Positions 19,078-26,968 of a stretch of DNA of 64,000 bases are shown here, piece after piece. Origin of the DNA: an uncultured Blastocatellia bacterium. GTDB taxonomy: Bacteria > Acidobacteriota > Blastocatellia > Pyrinomonadales > Pyrinomonadaceae. The position numbers were made by a program, and so were the translations under genes. Where the stretch lies: assembly GCA_946480785.1 (NCBI GenBank), contig CAMLLD010000013.1:24791-88790 (forward strand), given 5' to 3'. The notes under the pieces are model-generated. The model made no database searches. It saw only the letters and a list, made by a program, of their open reading frames with translations, and was not told the DNA's origin. Every line of letters begins with the position of its first letter. The first letter of the stretch is position 1.

Positions 19078-19314
19078 ATGACGACTCTGACGATTCAAAT
19101 CCCTGAAAGCCTTGCTCAGAAAATTCGCGAATACGCGGTTCGCGAAGGCGTGAGTATCGATCAGTTCCTATCTTCCGCAGCGGCAGAGAAGTTAAGCGCC
19201 CTGATGACTGTTGGGCATTTGCGCGAGCGCGCCCCGCGCGCAAACTGTGAAGATTTTGTCCACTTTCTGGATTCCTCGCCTAGCGAGCCTCCGATAACTG
19301 GCGACGAACCTTAA
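19078..19314 (+). CDS. Ribbon-helix-helix/antitoxin-like small protein
   Basis: 78 residues beginning MTTLTIQIPESLAQKIREYA, a beta strand and helix pattern typical of ribbon-helix-helix antitoxins, with GVSIDQFLSSAAAEKLSAL completing the helical part and an acidic tail. ATG at 19078 is used because homologous small proteins begin MTTLTIQ. No toxin gene follows, so it is an orphan antitoxin or a solo regulator. Family placement is from pattern recognition only. Confidence 0.6.
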   Translation: MTTLTIQIPESLAQKIREYAVREGVSIDQFLSSAAAEKLSALMTVGHLRERAPRANCEDFVHFLDSSPSEPPITGDEP

Positions 19315-19352
19315 CACCCAGTGGTTGTTCCTAACTTTGTTCTCTAAACCGA

Positions 19353-19724
19353 CTAAGCGGTGACGGTTTCACCAATCAACACGTCCGCGGGAATACCTAA
19401 CCCTTCATGTAGGCGGCGAATCATTGGCAGCGTAAGTTGCCGCTTATGGTTGAGAACTTCTGCTACTCGGGCTCTGCTTCCGATAAATGATTCAAGATCG
19501 CGTCGTGAGAGACCACGCTGCTCCATGGCAAATAGAATAGCTTCGACTGGATCCGGCAAGTCAATGGGCCAATGCTTCTCTTCCCAAGCCTCCACCAGAG
19601 TGACTAGCACATCGAGCCGATCGCCCTCTGGGGCGTTCGGCCGAGCATCCATCAGACTGTCGATTTCTTTTAGCGCTTTACGATAGTCCCGCTCGGTTTT
19701 AATCGGCTTAATCTCCATGCTCAT
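19353..19724 (-). CDS. higA: HigA-type antitoxin with HTH domain
   Basis: 123 residues: a helical N-terminus with IKTERDYRKALKEIDSLMD, an acidic middle (PIDLPDPVEAILFAMEQRG) and a C-terminal helix-turn-helix (LSRRDLESFIGSRARVAEVL, then LTLPMIRRLHEGLGIPADVLI). This is the usual layout of HigA antitoxins that neutralise a RelE-fold toxin and repress the operon. In the repaired reading of the upstream toxin gene, its TGA overlaps this ATG (ATGA at 19724-19721), so the two were translationally coupled. The gene itself is intact. Confidence 0.88.
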   Translation of the reverse strand: MSMEIKPIKTERDYRKALKEIDSLMDARPNAPEGDRLDVLVTLVEAWEEKHWPIDLPDPVEAILFAMEQRGLSRRDLESFIGSRARVAEVLNHKRQLTLPMIRRLHEGLGIPADVLIGETVTA

Positions 19725-19989
19725 ACCTCTTCGACGTTAATTCGATCATATTGTCCGGGGTACCAATAAATCGAATATATATAACCCTGTATGCATAATT
19801 TACTCTGACCACCAACCGATACTTGTTTCCACAAATATTGAAAACCACACGATTGTTCCCGACGATACTCGCTGTACGAAATGCAGCTTTGATCTCCGCA
19901 GGAGTTGCCCAATCCGCGTTCGACGCTTCTCTAAACCAACTTTTGAGCGACTGCTCCGCATCGCTATTTTGAGGCTTTTCCCAAAACAA
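19708..19989 (-). pseudogene. higB: HigB-type toxin, damaged at both ends
   Basis: The core is clearly HigB (RelE superfamily mRNA interferase): NADWATPAEIKAAFRTASIV, GNNRVVFNICGNKYRL, YAYRVIYIRFIGT. Near the end the frame changes: the open frame reads PDNMIELTSKRYEH into higA, while the next frame reads YDRINVEEV and stops, which is the normal ending; one base seems lost near 19757. At the start there is only TTG at 19989, and the expected IISKKALR-like beginning is out of frame just upstream behind an in-frame TAA. Probably inactive. Confidence 0.75.
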
Positions 19990-20313
19990 CCGCAGTGCTT
20001 AAAGAAATTATCGGCTTCGATCGCGGCCGGGTTCTTTGAGGCGGCCGGCACGACTGGACGTTTATGAAAAATCGGCCGGCGTGGTGAAGCCGGTTTGTTT
20101 TCGGGTTCTCTAGCGGTTAGCAAACATTGAGCGCGAGTCTCGGTTGTTCCGACCAGCCCGCAAACGTCACGAGGAAAAAGCAGCGTTAGAACGCCGAACC
20201 TGAACCAGGGAACATCGTGGCACGCAGAATAAACGAAACAGCAACACCTAACAAGATCGGTCCAGGCGATGTGTTACGGAGGGTGTCTTAGAGGGTGCTT
20301 CAGGAGCGGGTCT
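19990..20313. other. Intergenic stretch without a supported gene
   Basis: Between the broken higB and the 21-bp repeat at 20314 I see no credible coding region. The first bases hold the out-of-frame former start of higB. From about 20278 GGAGGGTGTCTTAGAGGGTG begins a degenerate lead-in to the repeats. Confidence 0.5.
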
Positions 20314-20376
20314 CCGGACCGTGTACCGCATGGCCCGGGCGTGTTTTGAACATTGCCGGAGCGTGTTTCAGCATTG
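20314..20376. repeat. Three tandem copies of a second 21-bp repeat
   Basis: Units at 20314, 20335 and 20356 are each 21 bases and start CCGG, followed by GTGT near the middle and ATTG or ATGG near the end. The second and third are close copies. The period matches the arrays at 18690 and 19033 although the sequence is different. They lie about 150 bp upstream of the kinase gene. Confidence 0.6.
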
Positions 20377-20525
20377 CTCGCCTACATCAAAGTTGTTAGA
20401 ATCCCGGGCCATCCGTTCTGACTAGGCCCGCCACACTCGAAGGCAAACGCACCATTGCCGCATTTCCGGGCGGGTAAACTATTTCGGTACTTCGCTATTG
20501 GGCCAGCAAAACGGCTTTCCTCGAA

Positions 20526-22769
20526 ATGAGAGAATGTCCCTCCTGTTTTTACTGTTACGACGACACGGTGGTTCAGTGCCCCAGTGACCAGTATTCGACA
20601 TTCCATTCGTTGCCCGGCAGCAATGCGCTAGATGGCAAGTATGTACTTGAACGCCGGCTCGGCGAAGGCGGGATGGGAATTGTCTACAAGGCGCATCACA
20701 AATTCCTCAAAATTACTCGCGCCGTCAAAACAATCAAACCTGAGCTCATAGGTAACGACGCATCGTTCGTGAAGCGGTTCCATCTGGAAGCGATGGCCGC
20801 AGCTGCAATTGGTCACCCCAACATAATCGCTGTCCTAGATTATGGATTACTGGGAGACAAAATACCTTACATCGTAATGGAATTTGTTGAGGGCATGTCG
20901 CTCGAGACGTTGATAATAAACAAGGTGCGATTCACTCCGGAGGAAGCACTTGAATACATGCAAGTGATAACTTCAGCACTCGCCGCGGCCCACAAACACG
21001 GCATCGTTCACCGCGATCTCAAACCACTCAATATCATGATCGAATCCGGCGGGTCGGTGCGCGAGCAGATTCGCATTCTCGATTTTGGTCTCGCCAAGAT
21101 CAAGTCTTCCGATCTGTTTGGTTCGTTCGTTGCCGCCAAGACAGTGGGCATCGTCGGTTCGCCTGCCTACATGGCGCCGGAGCAATGGTCCGGCGAAGAG
21201 ACCGATCGACGATGTGACGTTTACAGCCTGGGCATAATTCTGCATGAGATGCTGACGGGAGACGTACCTTTCAAAGGCCCCAACATTCCGTCGATTATGA
21301 AGAAGCACTTGATGGCTCCCCCTCCGGCGTTGGCAACTCCTGAATCAGGTATATCACCGGAGGTTGAAAAGGTGGTCCATCGCGCGCTTGAGAAGCAACC
21401 GGAGACACGTACATCGTCGGTGGAACAATTCATCGCAGAGTTCGAACAGGCAGTTCTCAACCCAACCCCGATGGAGAACGCTAAGGGAAAGAGACGCAGC
21501 ACTGCCAAAGCCACCACAGACACTCGACGTCGTAGAACGAATCAAATAACACCCGATAAATCAGATTCTTCTGACGCTCCGGTAAAGGCTCATGTAAAAG
21601 TAAGCGAAGGAGCCGCACATCCAGTCTTTGCTCAGGGTGTGAGCACTCTCCGTTCATCAGTTCCGCATATCGAAAGTGAAAATGACGCGGAGAAGCTGCC
21701 CCACATTTTAACTCCGTTATCGACCAATGAGCCGGAGTCATTGCCCAACCCAAGTGAACCAGCAAATCACAAGGTAGAAGAGAGCGTGCCTACCAAAGGC
21801 ACTGAAAAGGCTGACGCACACGGTCGTGGAAGCACACTTCTTGTTCGTGCTCCAACCGAGCAGCGGTTACTCGGTCGCGTAGCGATCAGTCAGCAGAGCC
21901 TTGTAGGAAACTTCTTTAGAAAGCGATTTGCCGTTCCGGTCGTCGCGGGAGTCACAGTTCTCGGCTTGATCGTTCTTGCCGCCTTTGTTTATTCGCGAAA
22001 AGGACTCGAACCACCTGTGCTGCGATCGGAAGCCTCCGCGGCAACTAACACAAAGCGCGAGATGGTTTTGATCGAAGGCGGCACTTTCACAATAGGCTGG
22101 AACCAGGGGAAGGACCAAAAGGGAGAGCACACGGTTACAGTACCGTCCTTTTATTTAGACAAGTATGAAGTCACTAACGCTGAGTATGCCGAGTTCATTA
22201 AGGATACCGGCAGACAAGCGCCGGCGATCGATCCCACGGTAAGGGGAACTTATTTCTGGGAAGCGTGGAGCGGCAACAATCCACCACCAGGTCGTGAACA
22301 TTGGCCCGTGGTTAATGTTTCACCCAAAGATGTGGAGGCCTATGCAACGTGGCTTTCGCAGCGCGACAATGTCGTTTACCGCTTGCCAACGGAAGAAGAG
22401 TGGGAGTTTGCGGCTCGTAATGGCTCCAAAGATTCTTTGTTCCCATGGGGGAACTCGTGGGAAGAAGGACGGGCGAATATAAATGAGAGGAAGAGTCCGG
22501 TAAACGTGGGCTCTTTTCCGCAAGGTGGGACTCAACTCAGAGTACAAGACATGATTGGCAACGTCTGGGAATGGACGTCGTCGAAACCACATTTTTACGA
22601 CAATAGACTCGTCGAGCCCTATCTCAAAAATGCTCGCGTGGTAAGGGGCGGTTCATATTACGAGAAGATCAATAGTGAGTTTTTCAACGCTACCGATCGT
22701 TATTGGTTTGGTGACGAAAATTTCAAATTCCCCACAATCGGTTTCCGGCTTGCTCGTGATGTGCGGTAG
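20526..22769 (+). CDS. Ser/Thr protein kinase fused to a formylglycine-enzyme-like domain
   Basis: Order of parts: Cys-rich zinc-ribbon-like N-terminus (CPSCFYC, CP at 18), PknB-type kinase domain (about 38-305) with glycine loop LGEGGMGIVYKA, Lys68, HRD-type VHRDLKPLN with Asp164, and DFG Asp186; a disordered Ser/Glu/Pro-rich linker; a membrane helix (VVAGVTVLGLIVLAAFVY, about 475); and an extracytoplasmic FGE-sulfatase domain (about 512-745) with MVLIEGGTFTIG, RLPTEEEWEFAARNG, GNVWEWT and GFRLARD. The last domain has no Cys, so it lacks the copper-binding pair of true formylglycine enzymes and is probably a sensor or binding module. Confidence 0.93.
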   Translation: MRECPSCFYCYDDTVVQCPSDQYSTFHSLPGSNALDGKYVLERRLGEGGMGIVYKAHHKFLKITRAVKTIKPELIGNDASFVKRFHLEAMAAAAIGHPNIIAVLDYGLLGDKIPYIVMEFVEGMSLETLIINKVRFTPEEALEYMQVITSALAAAHKHGIVHRDLKPLNIMIESGGSVREQIRILDFGLAKIKSSDLFGSFVAAKTVGIVGSPAYMAPEQWSGEETDRRCDVYSLGIILHEMLTGDVPFKGPNIPSIMKKHLMAPPPALATPESGISPEVEKVVHRALEKQPETRTSSVEQFIAEFEQAVLNPTPMENAKGKRRSTAKATTDTRRRRTNQITPDKSDSSDAPVKAHVKVSEGAAHPVFAQGVSTLRSSVPHIESENDAEKLPHILTPLSTNEPESLPNPSEPANHKVEESVPTKGTEKADAHGRGSTLLVRAPTEQRLLGRVAISQQSLVGNFFRKRFAVPVVAGVTVLGLIVLAAFVYSRKGLEPPVLRSEASAATNTKREMVLIEGGTFTIGWNQGKDQKGEHTVTVPSFYLDKYEVTNAEYAEFIKDTGRQAPAIDPTVRGTYFWEAWSGNNPPPGREHWPVVNVSPKDVEAYATWLSQRDNVVYRLPTEEEWEFAARNGSKDSLFPWGNSWEEGRANINERKSPVNVGSFPQGGTQLRVQDMIGNVWEWTSSKPHFYDNRLVEPYLKNARVVRGGSYYEKINSEFFNATDRYWFGDENFKFPTIGFRLARDVR

Positions 22770-22793
22770 CTCGGCGCGAACGTCCGAACTTCA

Positions 22794-22898
22794 GTGCCCT
22801 TTGGGTTGACTGAACAAGTCATCGAAGCTCTCAAGAAACTGCGTTTCCAGCCCGCCGTACTCGGCGCGCAGCAAGTGTGCACGGCGCTTTCACCTTAG
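22794..22898 (+). pseudogene. TonB C-terminal domain remnant
   Basis: In the same frame as the kinase gene and directly after its TAG stop, the sequence reads VPFGLTEQVIEALKKLRFQP and then stops at 22896-22898. This matches the segment LPYGLTEQAIEAARKIKF-PA typical of the last part of TonB-type energy transducer domains. No start codon or upstream domain remains. I take it as debris of a lost gene; a very short match, so moderate confidence. Confidence 0.45.
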
Positions 22899-22906
22899 CG
22901 TTTACA

Positions 22907-23422
22907 TCATTCCATCTGTAGAGATTGCGAGACGAGGCGCGCCACTTGGGTGTGGTATGCGGACCAGGAGTGCCACACGGCTTGAGACCACTCTTTTACA
23001 ACGCGGATGTGATCTTCGGTGGAATCGCAGAGAGCGACGTCGAAGACGGTTGTCGTCGCGCGTTCCGCAGGTGGTTCGTAGTGCGGCCACACTTCCACAG
23101 CCGCGACGAGACGTTGAAGTAACGGCGGGATGTACGGTGAGCGAATTCCCTTCTCGAGTGCGAGGTAGAGTCCAAAGAGGTGAACGTCGAGAGACTTGTC
23201 AGGATGTGGTCCACCAGCGTGTTGCACCGCGTATGAATCGACTGTCATTTGATGGACCTGGCCAAACAGAAACGCGTTGCTGTACTCGGTCGCGAGCACT
23301 TCAGTGTACAAGTCCCAGCACTCGTCACTCACGTTGTAATAACCGCGCGAAGTAGTCTTCGTCTCGCGCGCGGGCATCCGCAAGCCGCAACCAGCACAAG
23401 TAGTTTCTTCAAGCACCGTCAT
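22907..23422 (-). CDS. DUF5946-family protein
   Basis: 171 residues from ATG at 23422 (a TTG at 23524 would add 34 unlikely residues). Features are a zinc-knuckle start (CAGCGLRMPA), YYNVSDECWDLYTEVLATEY, and the core HQMTVDSYAVQHAG followed by SLDVHLFGLYLALEKG, which I recognise as the DUF5946 pattern. Its function is unknown; the Cys and conserved His residues suggest metal binding. It is convergent with the kinase gene and divergent from the PQQ propeller gene. Confidence 0.8.
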   Translation of the reverse strand: MTVLEETTCAGCGLRMPARETKTTSRGYYNVSDECWDLYTEVLATEYSNAFLFGQVHQMTVDSYAVQHAGGPHPDKSLDVHLFGLYLALEKGIRSPYIPPLLQRLVAAVEVWPHYEPPAERATTTVFDVALCDSTEDHIRVVKEWSQAVWHSWSAYHTQVARLVSQSLQME

Positions 23423-23598
23423 AGAACGTGCATACGCGAGCGTCAACAAAGAGTTTCGCAAAGCCTCACAAACCGCATCCGAACACTCGCATTTCGCACG
23501 CGACTTCTTCGATGAAACCAACACAAAAACGCCGCCGTACTAATCTCGACTAAGCCGATCTCCGCAAGCTCGTCCGAAATTTCAAAGGAAAATCACAG

Positions 23599-24903
23599 AT
23601 GATCCGATCATTAGTACTCTTACTACTAACCGTTCCCACTACGCTGGCCCAATCGACGTTTCACGGCGACGCCGCTCGCACCGGAGTTTACCCAACTGCC
23701 GGCCCGCAACAAGTAACCGGAACAAAGTGGACGTTCAAAACTGACGGACCAATCATCGGTTCGCCCGCGATCGCCGACGGCGTGGTCTACATCGGCAGCA
23801 CTGACGGAAATCTCTACGCAGTCGATCAGGAATCCGGAAAGCAAAAGTGGAAGTTCAAAACGTTCGCCGCGCGCCAGGTCACTTCATCACCAACGATCGC
23901 GAATGGCCTCGTCTACTTCGGCGGCTTCGACGGGATTCTTTACGCCGTCGACGCCCAATCAGGCACGTTGAAATGGACCTTCGTATCCGAGTATGAGCGA
24001 CGCTTCGAAGGCAAACGGCTGCACGGCTATCCCTCCGGCTTCCAAACCATTCCCGATTCATGGGACATCTACACGTCTTCGCCCGCGGTCGCGAACGGAC
24101 GCGTTTATATCGGCAGCGGCGACGGAAATGTTTACTGCGTCGACGCCTTAACTGGCATTCTGCAATGGAAGTTTGCTACCGGCGACATCGTTCATGCCTC
24201 GCCGGCAGTCGCAAACAACACCGTCTACATCGGTAGCTGGGACAGTTATCTTTACGCGCTCGACGCCGACACGGGCCAGGAAAAATGGCGCTTCAAAACC
24301 GGCGAAGACGCCTACATCCACAATCAACAGGGCTTTCAATCTTCACCCGCGATCGCCGACGGAACTATCTATGTCGGTTGTCGTGACGGACACCTCTACG
24401 CAGTCGATGCCGCGACCGGTCGCAAACGTTGGGACTATCCGACAAACAAAGGCTGGGTCAACAGCACACCCGCGATCCGCAGCGGCGTGGTCTACGCGGG
24501 CACATCGGATGGCTACCGCTTCTTCGCGCTCGACGCGAAAACGGGCCGATTGAAATTCACTGTCGATGCAAAAGGCGCGGTATTCTCATCGCCTGCGCTT
24601 GCCGGCGACGTGGCTTACGTCGGCGTATCGAACGGGCGCTTGCTCGCAGTTGATATCAAGTCGGGCAAACTGTCCTGGGACTTTCAGACTGAGGGATCGA
24701 AACAGGATCCGTTGAAGATGCTGAAGCCGGACGGCAGTTTGAACAACGACGCGATCTACGCGCGTTACTTCGGTGATTACCAGGACATGGTGCTGGCGTT
24801 TTATCGCGTGTTCTCGGTCGGCGCAATCTGGTCTTCACCAGTCGTTGATAAAGGAGTGGTCTACTTCGGTAGTACTGACGGGTTGCTGTATGCGGTTAAT
24901 TGA
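23599..24903 (+). CDS. Secreted PQQ-type beta-propeller protein
   Basis: After a signal peptide (SLVLLLLTVPTTLAQS) come about eight repeats of the WKFKT...SSPAIADGVVYIGSTDG.LYAVD kind, typical of PQQ-like/BamB propellers, filling the 434 residues. No PQQ dehydrogenase catalytic residues or partner genes are seen, so it is more likely a binding or scaffold protein of the periplasm. A worn copy of its last 30 codons occurs at 25449-25541, showing a paralogue once stood there. Confidence 0.9.
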   Translation: MIRSLVLLLLTVPTTLAQSTFHGDAARTGVYPTAGPQQVTGTKWTFKTDGPIIGSPAIADGVVYIGSTDGNLYAVDQESGKQKWKFKTFAARQVTSSPTIANGLVYFGGFDGILYAVDAQSGTLKWTFVSEYERRFEGKRLHGYPSGFQTIPDSWDIYTSSPAVANGRVYIGSGDGNVYCVDALTGILQWKFATGDIVHASPAVANNTVYIGSWDSYLYALDADTGQEKWRFKTGEDAYIHNQQGFQSSPAIADGTIYVGCRDGHLYAVDAATGRKRWDYPTNKGWVNSTPAIRSGVVYAGTSDGYRFFALDAKTGRLKFTVDAKGAVFSSPALAGDVAYVGVSNGRLLAVDIKSGKLSWDFQTEGSKQDPLKMLKPDGSLNNDAIYARYFGDYQDMVLAFYRVFSVGAIWSSPVVDKGVVYFGSTDGLLYAVN

Positions 24904-24951
24904 GCGGCTGGAATTCGTTCGCGTGTGTGGAGTTTCCGCACCGCGAGCGTT

Positions 24952-25146
24952 TCACCTGTATTTCTCGCGGGCGGCTTGAGCTTCTTCAATACTGCGAAAC
25001 TTGAACACGCCGCGCGGATAATGCTTGGGCGCGATGGCCCACCAACGAGCACAGTGTCGCAGGAACCGCTCGAAGTTTGACCCTCGCAACTCCGGAGCAG
25101 GAGCTTTGTTCATCTCCTCGATCGAACGGAACTTCTGGACGGACAT
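24952..25146 (-). CDS. Small uncharacterised protein downstream of the broken nucleotidyltransferase
   Basis: 64 residues with an internal duplication: MSVQKFRSIEEMNKAP near the start and GVFKFRSIEEAQAAREKYRE near the end. It has no signal peptide and is basic. Its ATG overlaps the end of the nucleotidyltransferase remnant, whose original stop (after ERFGLEEEG) lies just upstream. I infer it was the second gene of a two-gene unit with that nucleotidyltransferase. Function unknown. Confidence 0.6.
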   Translation of the reverse strand: MSVQKFRSIEEMNKAPAPELRGSNFERFLRHCARWWAIAPKHYPRGVFKFRSIEEAQAAREKYR

Positions 25147-25412
25147 CTCAACCCTCCTCTTCCAAACCGAAGCGTTCGCGTAAGCAGATCGCTTGATGAT
25201 ATCTCGTTGATGTTTGGGTCACCTTCGTACACTGCACGTAACGCCGCGCGCAACTTCTCGACGTTTTCCGGCGTCGCGCGGATGAAAAGATCAAGAGCTT
25301 CAGTCGTTCTAACGAGACCGTGAAATCCCATAGCTGCGGCGCCAATGAGCACGTACTCGAGTCCGGCCGACTCGAATGCTCGGAGCACACGGATGACTTC
25401 ATCTCGGTCCAT
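25110..25412 (-). pseudogene. Nucleotidyltransferase (AbiEii/MNT-like) with internal deletion
   Basis: The N-terminal part is a clear nucleotidyltransferase-fold start: EVIRVLRAFESAGLEYVLIG, then GFHGLVRTTEALDLFIRATP, the usual second Asp-containing strand, and LRAALRAVYEGDPNINEI. After SSSDLL the frame is lost; in the next frame CLRERFGLEEEG then a stop is the normal C-terminus. I infer loss of the middle section (probably some 150-200 bp) with a frame change. The remaining open frame runs on into the next gene and is unlikely to make active protein. Confidence 0.75.
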
Positions 25413-25448
25413 ATCGGAAGGATAACGCGTTCATGGAGGCTGCGTCAC

Positions 25449-25541
25449 TGGCCAGCACCACTCGTTAATAAAGTGATGGTATATTTTGGCAGTACTGATG
25501 GGTCGCTATATGCCATTAATTGGAAGCTGCGAATTAGCTAA
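25449..25541 (+). pseudogene. 3' remnant of a second PQQ propeller gene
   Basis: The frame WPAPLVNKVMVYFGSTDGSL then YAINW matches the last codons of the propeller gene at 23599 (WSSPVVDKGVVYFGSTDGLLYAVN), with about 70-75 percent identity at DNA level by eye over some 75 bases. No start or upstream part exists; the deleted nucleotidyltransferase occupies that place. It shows that a tandem propeller paralogue was replaced or deleted. Confidence 0.7.
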
Positions 25542-25546
25542 GACTC

Positions 25547-26689
25547 ATGTCAAACCTAACGCCTGAAGAATTGGAGTTTGAGAACAGCGAGATGGATGAC
25601 TCGACCTCTCGTGCCCCGGAAGAAATAGTGCGCGAGTTCATCGATCAGGTGCCGCTCTTGTCGCCTGTCGAGATTTCCAGCGAGTTGGAACAGCTCGGTT
25701 ACAAGGGCCAGAACGATCAGCGTCGCGCGCTTTCGCTGATGGCCTATCGCCACGTGCGCCGGCTAAAAAGGATTTATCTCGAAGGCGAGTCGCCCAATAA
25801 TCTGCCGCCGAAGCAGAATGTTCTGATGCTTGGTCCAACGGGATGCGGCAAGACCTTCATGGTTGAGCTCTTGTTTCAGAACATCCTGAAACTTCCCACC
25901 GTGATCGTGGATATCACCAGCTTTACGGAGAGTGGTTACATCGGCGACGACGTGCGCACGATCCTCACGCGGTTGATGCTGAATGCAAACGGAAACCAGC
26001 ATCTGGCCGAATGTGGAGTTGTTTGTCTCGATGAGTTTGACAAGATCGCGTCGTCGAGTAGCAATGCGCGCTTTGCCGGTCAGGGTACGACAAAAGATGT
26101 TTCGGGCTACGGCGTGCAACGTGAGTTGTTGGGAATGATGCACGGAGCGGATGTCGTGGTGGCGATGGACTATGGGTTTTCGGAGTATGGCCGCCGCATT
26201 CAGATCTCTACTCACAATATTCCGTTCATAGCGTGTGGAGCGTTTTCGGGTATGGATGAACTGCTGCGCGAAAACCGCAGCAACATCGGATTTCGCAATG
26301 CGGCTGGGGAAGACTTGAGCCAGTTAACCCTGGATGAGGTTGGCTCGTTTCAGAAGTTCGGCTTCCTGCCGGAATTGATTGGCAGGTTTTCGCGCATCAT
26401 TAGTTTCCCGAAGTTGTCGACTGAAACACTGAAGCAGATTCTGCAGGAAAACGTGCTGCCGCAATTCAGCAATGAATTCAAAGGCGAAGATCTCGAGCTG
26501 GTCGTGTCAGAAGCCGCGCTCGATCATCTGGTGGGGCGCAGTGAAAAACGAAACACCGGCGCGCGCGGCTTGCAGACTGAGTTGGTCGCGGCGGTCGAGC
26601 GAGCAGCGTTTGAGACGTTTGGGCAGAAGAAGAATGCGCGCGTGGTGATTGATGTGCAGGATGGGCAGCTCACGAGCGAGGTTTCTTAG
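25547..26689 (+). CDS. ClpX-like AAA+ ATPase lacking the zinc-binding domain
   Basis: 380 residues. The AAA+ core has Walker A GPTGCGKT (about 93), GYIG pore loop (ESGYIGDDV), Walker B VVCLDEFDKIA, pore-2-like GYGVQRELLGMM, an IGF-type loop (SNIGFRNAAG) and sensor-2 region TGARGLQ. All of these have clear ClpX equivalents, and retention of IGF hints at docking to a ClpP ring. The ClpX N-terminal four-Cys domain is missing; instead there is an acidic helical N-terminus of about 70 residues. No clpP is nearby. Likely an accessory unfoldase with its own substrate recognition. Confidence 0.85.
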   Translation: MSNLTPEELEFENSEMDDSTSRAPEEIVREFIDQVPLLSPVEISSELEQLGYKGQNDQRRALSLMAYRHVRRLKRIYLEGESPNNLPPKQNVLMLGPTGCGKTFMVELLFQNILKLPTVIVDITSFTESGYIGDDVRTILTRLMLNANGNQHLAECGVVCLDEFDKIASSSSNARFAGQGTTKDVSGYGVQRELLGMMHGADVVVAMDYGFSEYGRRIQISTHNIPFIACGAFSGMDELLRENRSNIGFRNAAGEDLSQLTLDEVGSFQKFGFLPELIGRFSRIISFPKLSTETLKQILQENVLPQFSNEFKGEDLELVVSEAALDHLVGRSEKRNTGARGLQTELVAAVERAAFETFGQKKNARVVIDVQDGQLTSEVS

Positions 26690-26712
26690 GCCTTCGTTTT
26701 AACGCACGGTGG

Positions 26713-26883
26713 TCATCCGCGTCGACGAAGAAGCATCAGCACAAACAACAGCAGACCGACAAGGATGAGCACGATCGATCCCGGCCAGATGAACCACCCG
26801 CGATCACTGCTATAACCTCCAACCACGATACAACCAGTGGACGCGAGTAGCAGCACCGCTGCAATTGCAAATCTTAATTTCAA
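26713..26883 (-). CDS. Small two-helix lipoprotein-like protein
   Basis: 56 residues from a TTG start (26883) with GGGGAT nine bases upstream. The frame gives a hydrophobic leader with a lipobox-like end (LLLASTGC), a short Gly/Ser loop and a second membrane helix (WPGSIVLILVGLLLFVLMLL) ending RRRG. It is last in a leftward run after the DUF3618-like gene. No family is recognised, and the start is unusual, so moderate confidence. Confidence 0.5.
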   Translation of the reverse strand: MKLRFAIAAVLLLASTGCIVVGGYSSDRGWFIWPGSIVLILVGLLLFVLMLLRRRG

Positions 26884-26968
26884 ATCGATGCCATCCCCAT
26901 CGAGCGGGCGTAAGCATAAAGCTGGGGCGCAAGCCCAAGCCTTATGCTGTCGTCCTCAGCTTCGCTGT

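Noticed and set aside
20526..22769. Active formylglycine-generating enzyme
   Set aside because: The domain contains no Cys, so it lacks the catalytic pair.
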